Origin: Sphagnum magellanicum
Lineage: Eukaryota > Streptophyta > Sphagnopsida > Sphagnales > Sphagnaceae
Length of the DNA: 64,000 nt
Direction of reading: 5' to 3'
Assembly: GCA_021904315.1 (NCBI GenBank)
Contig: CM038917.1
Coordinates: 19,970,272 to 20,034,271 of the forward strand
Shown: one piece after another, positions 62,081 through 64,000 of the stretch
Numbering within the stretch: position 1 is the first letter of the stretch
Layout: every line of letters begins with the position of its first letter
Made by a program: the position numbers and the translations under genes
Notes under the pieces: generated by a model
What the model was told of the DNA's origin: nothing
Seen by the model: the letters and a program-made list of their open reading frames with translations, nothing else
Database searches by the model: none

Positions 62081-62699
62081 ACATGGGTGTTCCCACCAAA
62101 ATTGGGTTTTTTTTTTGAGGTTTTGAAGTGACCTACCCCCCCATTTTCAAGGGTTCTGAAGCCAATGGTGCAATAAAATTCTTCTAGAGCATCACCATTT
62201 GAAAGATATGGGGGGTGTGAAATTTCAGGGGGGCCGGATAGATGAGGGCATAAAGGGTTAATTATGATACATGTTGAAAGTTTTGAGGTGACCTACCCCC
62301 CCATTTTCTAGTGTTTTAAAGCTAGTGGTGGAGTTATTTTTGGTTAAAAGTGTCAGGTTTGCAAGATATAGGGGATTTGGGGTTTTTGTGTTTCATGGGC
62401 ATTTTGACCTGATTGCGATTTTTTTAATATATTTGGAGGTGACCTACCCCCCCCATTTTAAGTGTTCTAAATCCAATGATGTAAAAAAATTCCTCTACAC
62501 TATCACCATTTGGAAGATATGGGGGGGTTTGACTTTCCCAGTCCTTGGTTGACTTTTCTTGTCTGTCACAACATTTAAGGGTTTGGACAATGCAGTTTAT
62601 GTTGTTGCTTAAGGATTTCAAAACCTAAGAAAGTGCATAAGTAATTTTATCAAGGTTTTGCCAAATTTATGTAGTTATGTGAAGTTTTAAGGTTTAGGG
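62081..62699 (+). repeat. Subtelomeric unit, copy A of a recent 805-bp duplication
   Basis: This copy runs from ACATGGGTGTTCCC to GTGAAGTTTTAAGGTTT and matches 62886-63504 base for base apart from about one difference (ATTTTAT versus ATGTTAT near 62646/63451). A 75-codon open frame inside both copies has no known homologue to my eye and is probably not a gene. Confidence 0.92.
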
Positions 62700-62885
62700 T
62701 TTAGGGTTTAGGGTTTAGGGTTTAGGGTTTTAGGGTTTAGGGTTTAGGGTTTAGGGTTTAGGGTTTAGGGTTTAGGGTTTTAGGGTTTAGGGTTTAGGGT
62801 TTAGGGTTTAGGGTTAGGGTTTAGGGTTTAGGGTTTAGGGTTTAGGGTTTAGGGTTTTAGGGTTTAGGGTTTAGGGTTTAGGGTT
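62691..62885 (+). repeat. Interstitial telomere array (TTTAGGG)n
   Basis: About 195 bases of TTTAGGG in tandem, with occasional extra T (TTTTAGGG) or one-base-short units. It separates the two recent copies of the subtelomeric unit. The G-rich strand is the plus strand. Confidence 0.95.
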
Positions 62886-63504
62886 ACATGGGTGTTCCCA
62901 CCAAAATTGGGTTTTTTTTTTGAGGTTTTGAAGTGACCTACCCCCCCATTTTCAAGGGTTCTGAAGCCAATGGTGCAATAAAATTCTTCTAGAGCATCAC
63001 CATTTGAAAGATATGGGGGGTGTGAAATTTCAGGGGGGCCGGATAGATGAGGGCATAAAGGGTTAATTATGATACATGTTGAAAGTTTTGAGGTGACCTA
63101 CCCCCCCATTTTCTAGTGTTTTAAAGCTAGTGGTGGAGTTATTTTTGGTTAAAAGTGTCAGGTTTGCAAGATATAGGGGATTTGGGGTTTTTGTGTTTCA
63201 TGGGCATTTTGACCTGATTGCGATTTTTTTAATATATTTGGAGGTGACCTACCCCCCCCATTTTAAGTGTTCTAAATCCAATGATGTAAAAAAATTCCTC
63301 TACACTATCACCATTTGGAAGATATGGGGGGGTTTGACTTTCCCAGTCCTTGGTTGACTTTTCTTGTCTGTCACAACATTTAAGGGTTTGGACAATGCAG
63401 TTTATGTTGTTGCTTAAGGATTTCAAAACCTAAGAAAGTGCATAAGTAATGTTATCAAGGTTTTGCCAAATTTATGTAGTTATGTGAAGTTTTAAGGTTT
63501 AAGG
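62886..63504 (+). repeat. Subtelomeric unit, copy B of a recent 805-bp duplication
   Basis: Second copy of the unit at 62081-62699, displaced by exactly 805 bases and nearly identical. The near identity shows recent unequal exchange, replication slippage or gene conversion at the chromosome end. Assembly duplication is also possible. Confidence 0.92.
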
Positions 63505-63720
63505 TTGGGTTTATGGGTTTAGGGGTAGGGTTTCGGGTTAGGTTAGGGTTAAGGGTTATGGGTTCCGGGTTTAGGGTTTAGGGTTTAGGGTTAGGGTTTA
63601 GGGCTTTATGGTTAGGGTTAGGGTTAGGGTTTATGGTTTAGGGTTTAGGGTTTAGGGATTTGGGTTTAGGGTTTAGGGTTTAGGTTTAGGGTTAGGGTTT
63701 AGGGTTAGGGGTTCGGTTCG
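63490..63720 (+). repeat. Irregular telomere-type repeats
   Basis: Mixed TTTAGGG, TTAGGG, TTTATGG and AGGGGTAGGG units with many indels. Orientation is the same as the inner array, consistent with the start of the telomere. Confidence 0.85.
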
Positions 63721-64000
63721 GGGGTCGGTTAGGTTTCGGGTGTTCGGGTTCCGGGTTTCGGGTTAGGGTTTCGGGTTTCGGGTTTCGGTCGGGTTCGGGC
63801 TTCGGGTTGGTGTTTCGGTTTCGGGTTTCGGGTTTCGGTTTCGGGTTTCGGGTTTCGGGTTTCGGGTTTCCGGGGTTCGGGTTTCGGGTTTCGGGTTTCG
63901 GGTTCGGGTTTCGGGTTTCGGGTTCGGGTTTCTGGTTACGGGTTTCGGGTTTCGGTTTCGGTTTCGGGTTTGGTTTCGGTTAGGGTTTCGTTTCGGGTTT
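63700..64000 (+). repeat. Terminal TTTCGGG-variant telomere tract
   Basis: From about 63715 to the end of the window the unit becomes mainly TTTCGGG, with TTCGGG and occasional TTAGGG or TTACGGG. Orientation matches the telomere. It is either a real variant-repeat tract or a sequencing base-call artefact of the TTTAGGG array. Confidence 0.85.

Noticed and set aside
62325-63357. Two identical 75-codon frames at 62325 and 63130
   Set aside because: They are identical only because the whole 620-bp block is duplicated, and the frame lies in subtelomeric repeat.

Overview
The window looks like the end of a nuclear chromosome arm from a non-seed land plant. A moss or other bryophyte is the best guess; a lycophyte or fern is not excluded. 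The evidence is plant-type TTTAGGG telomere repeats with the G-rich strand running toward the right-hand end, spliceosomal GT-AG introns, a PPR-E-DYW organelle RNA-editing type gene, plant-type F-box/kelch and E4 ubiquitin ligase remnants, and AT-rich, gene-poor, transposon-littered intergenic DNA. All assignments were made by reading translations; no database search was run.

Layout. 1-5.3 kb: AT-rich intergenic DNA with short palindromic and tandem repeats. 5.4-8.1 kb: a decayed Mutator-like (MULE) transposase with a SWIM-like tail. 8.4-12 kb: simple repeats and a six-copy array of a ~300-345 bp unit. 12.3-15.1 kb: a PPR-DYW gene whose N-terminus resembles the PDF motif of OSB organellar DNA-binding proteins. 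It is a pseudogene with three CGA-to-TGA stops, one frameshift and a lost DYW catalytic Glu. 15.7-16.2 kb: an intron-containing duplicate of its 5' part. 16.7-17.2 kb: an F-box/kelch remnant. 20.4-21.3 kb: a 906-bp PIF/Harbinger-like element. 21.7-27.1 kb: a broken ubiquitin conjugation factor E4 (UFD2-type) gene whose C-terminal half (with U-box) is on the plus strand and whose N-terminal half is on the minus strand, inverted and downstream. 28.4-31.6 kb: an apparently intact three-exon gene for a MetE/UROD-like zinc enzyme of 381 aa. 31.7-51 kb: AT-rich repeats, a decayed hAT-like transposase and a possible 3.7-kb inverted-repeat element. 51.0-59.7 kb (minus): a twelve-exon gene for a ~1,844-residue TPR-rich protein with an apparently intact CHAT (caspase-like) protease domain. 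60.7-64.0 kb: subtelomeric repeats, TTTAGGG arrays and a terminal TTTCGGG-rich tract.

Only two genes look functional: the MetE-like enzyme and the TPR-CHAT protein. I see no shared pathway between them. The other recognisable genes are relics. Several carry changes expected from deamination of methylated CpG, which suggests long silencing near the chromosome end. The TPR-CHAT gene, with its C-terminal exon duplication and subtelomeric location, is the best candidate here for an undescribed system.
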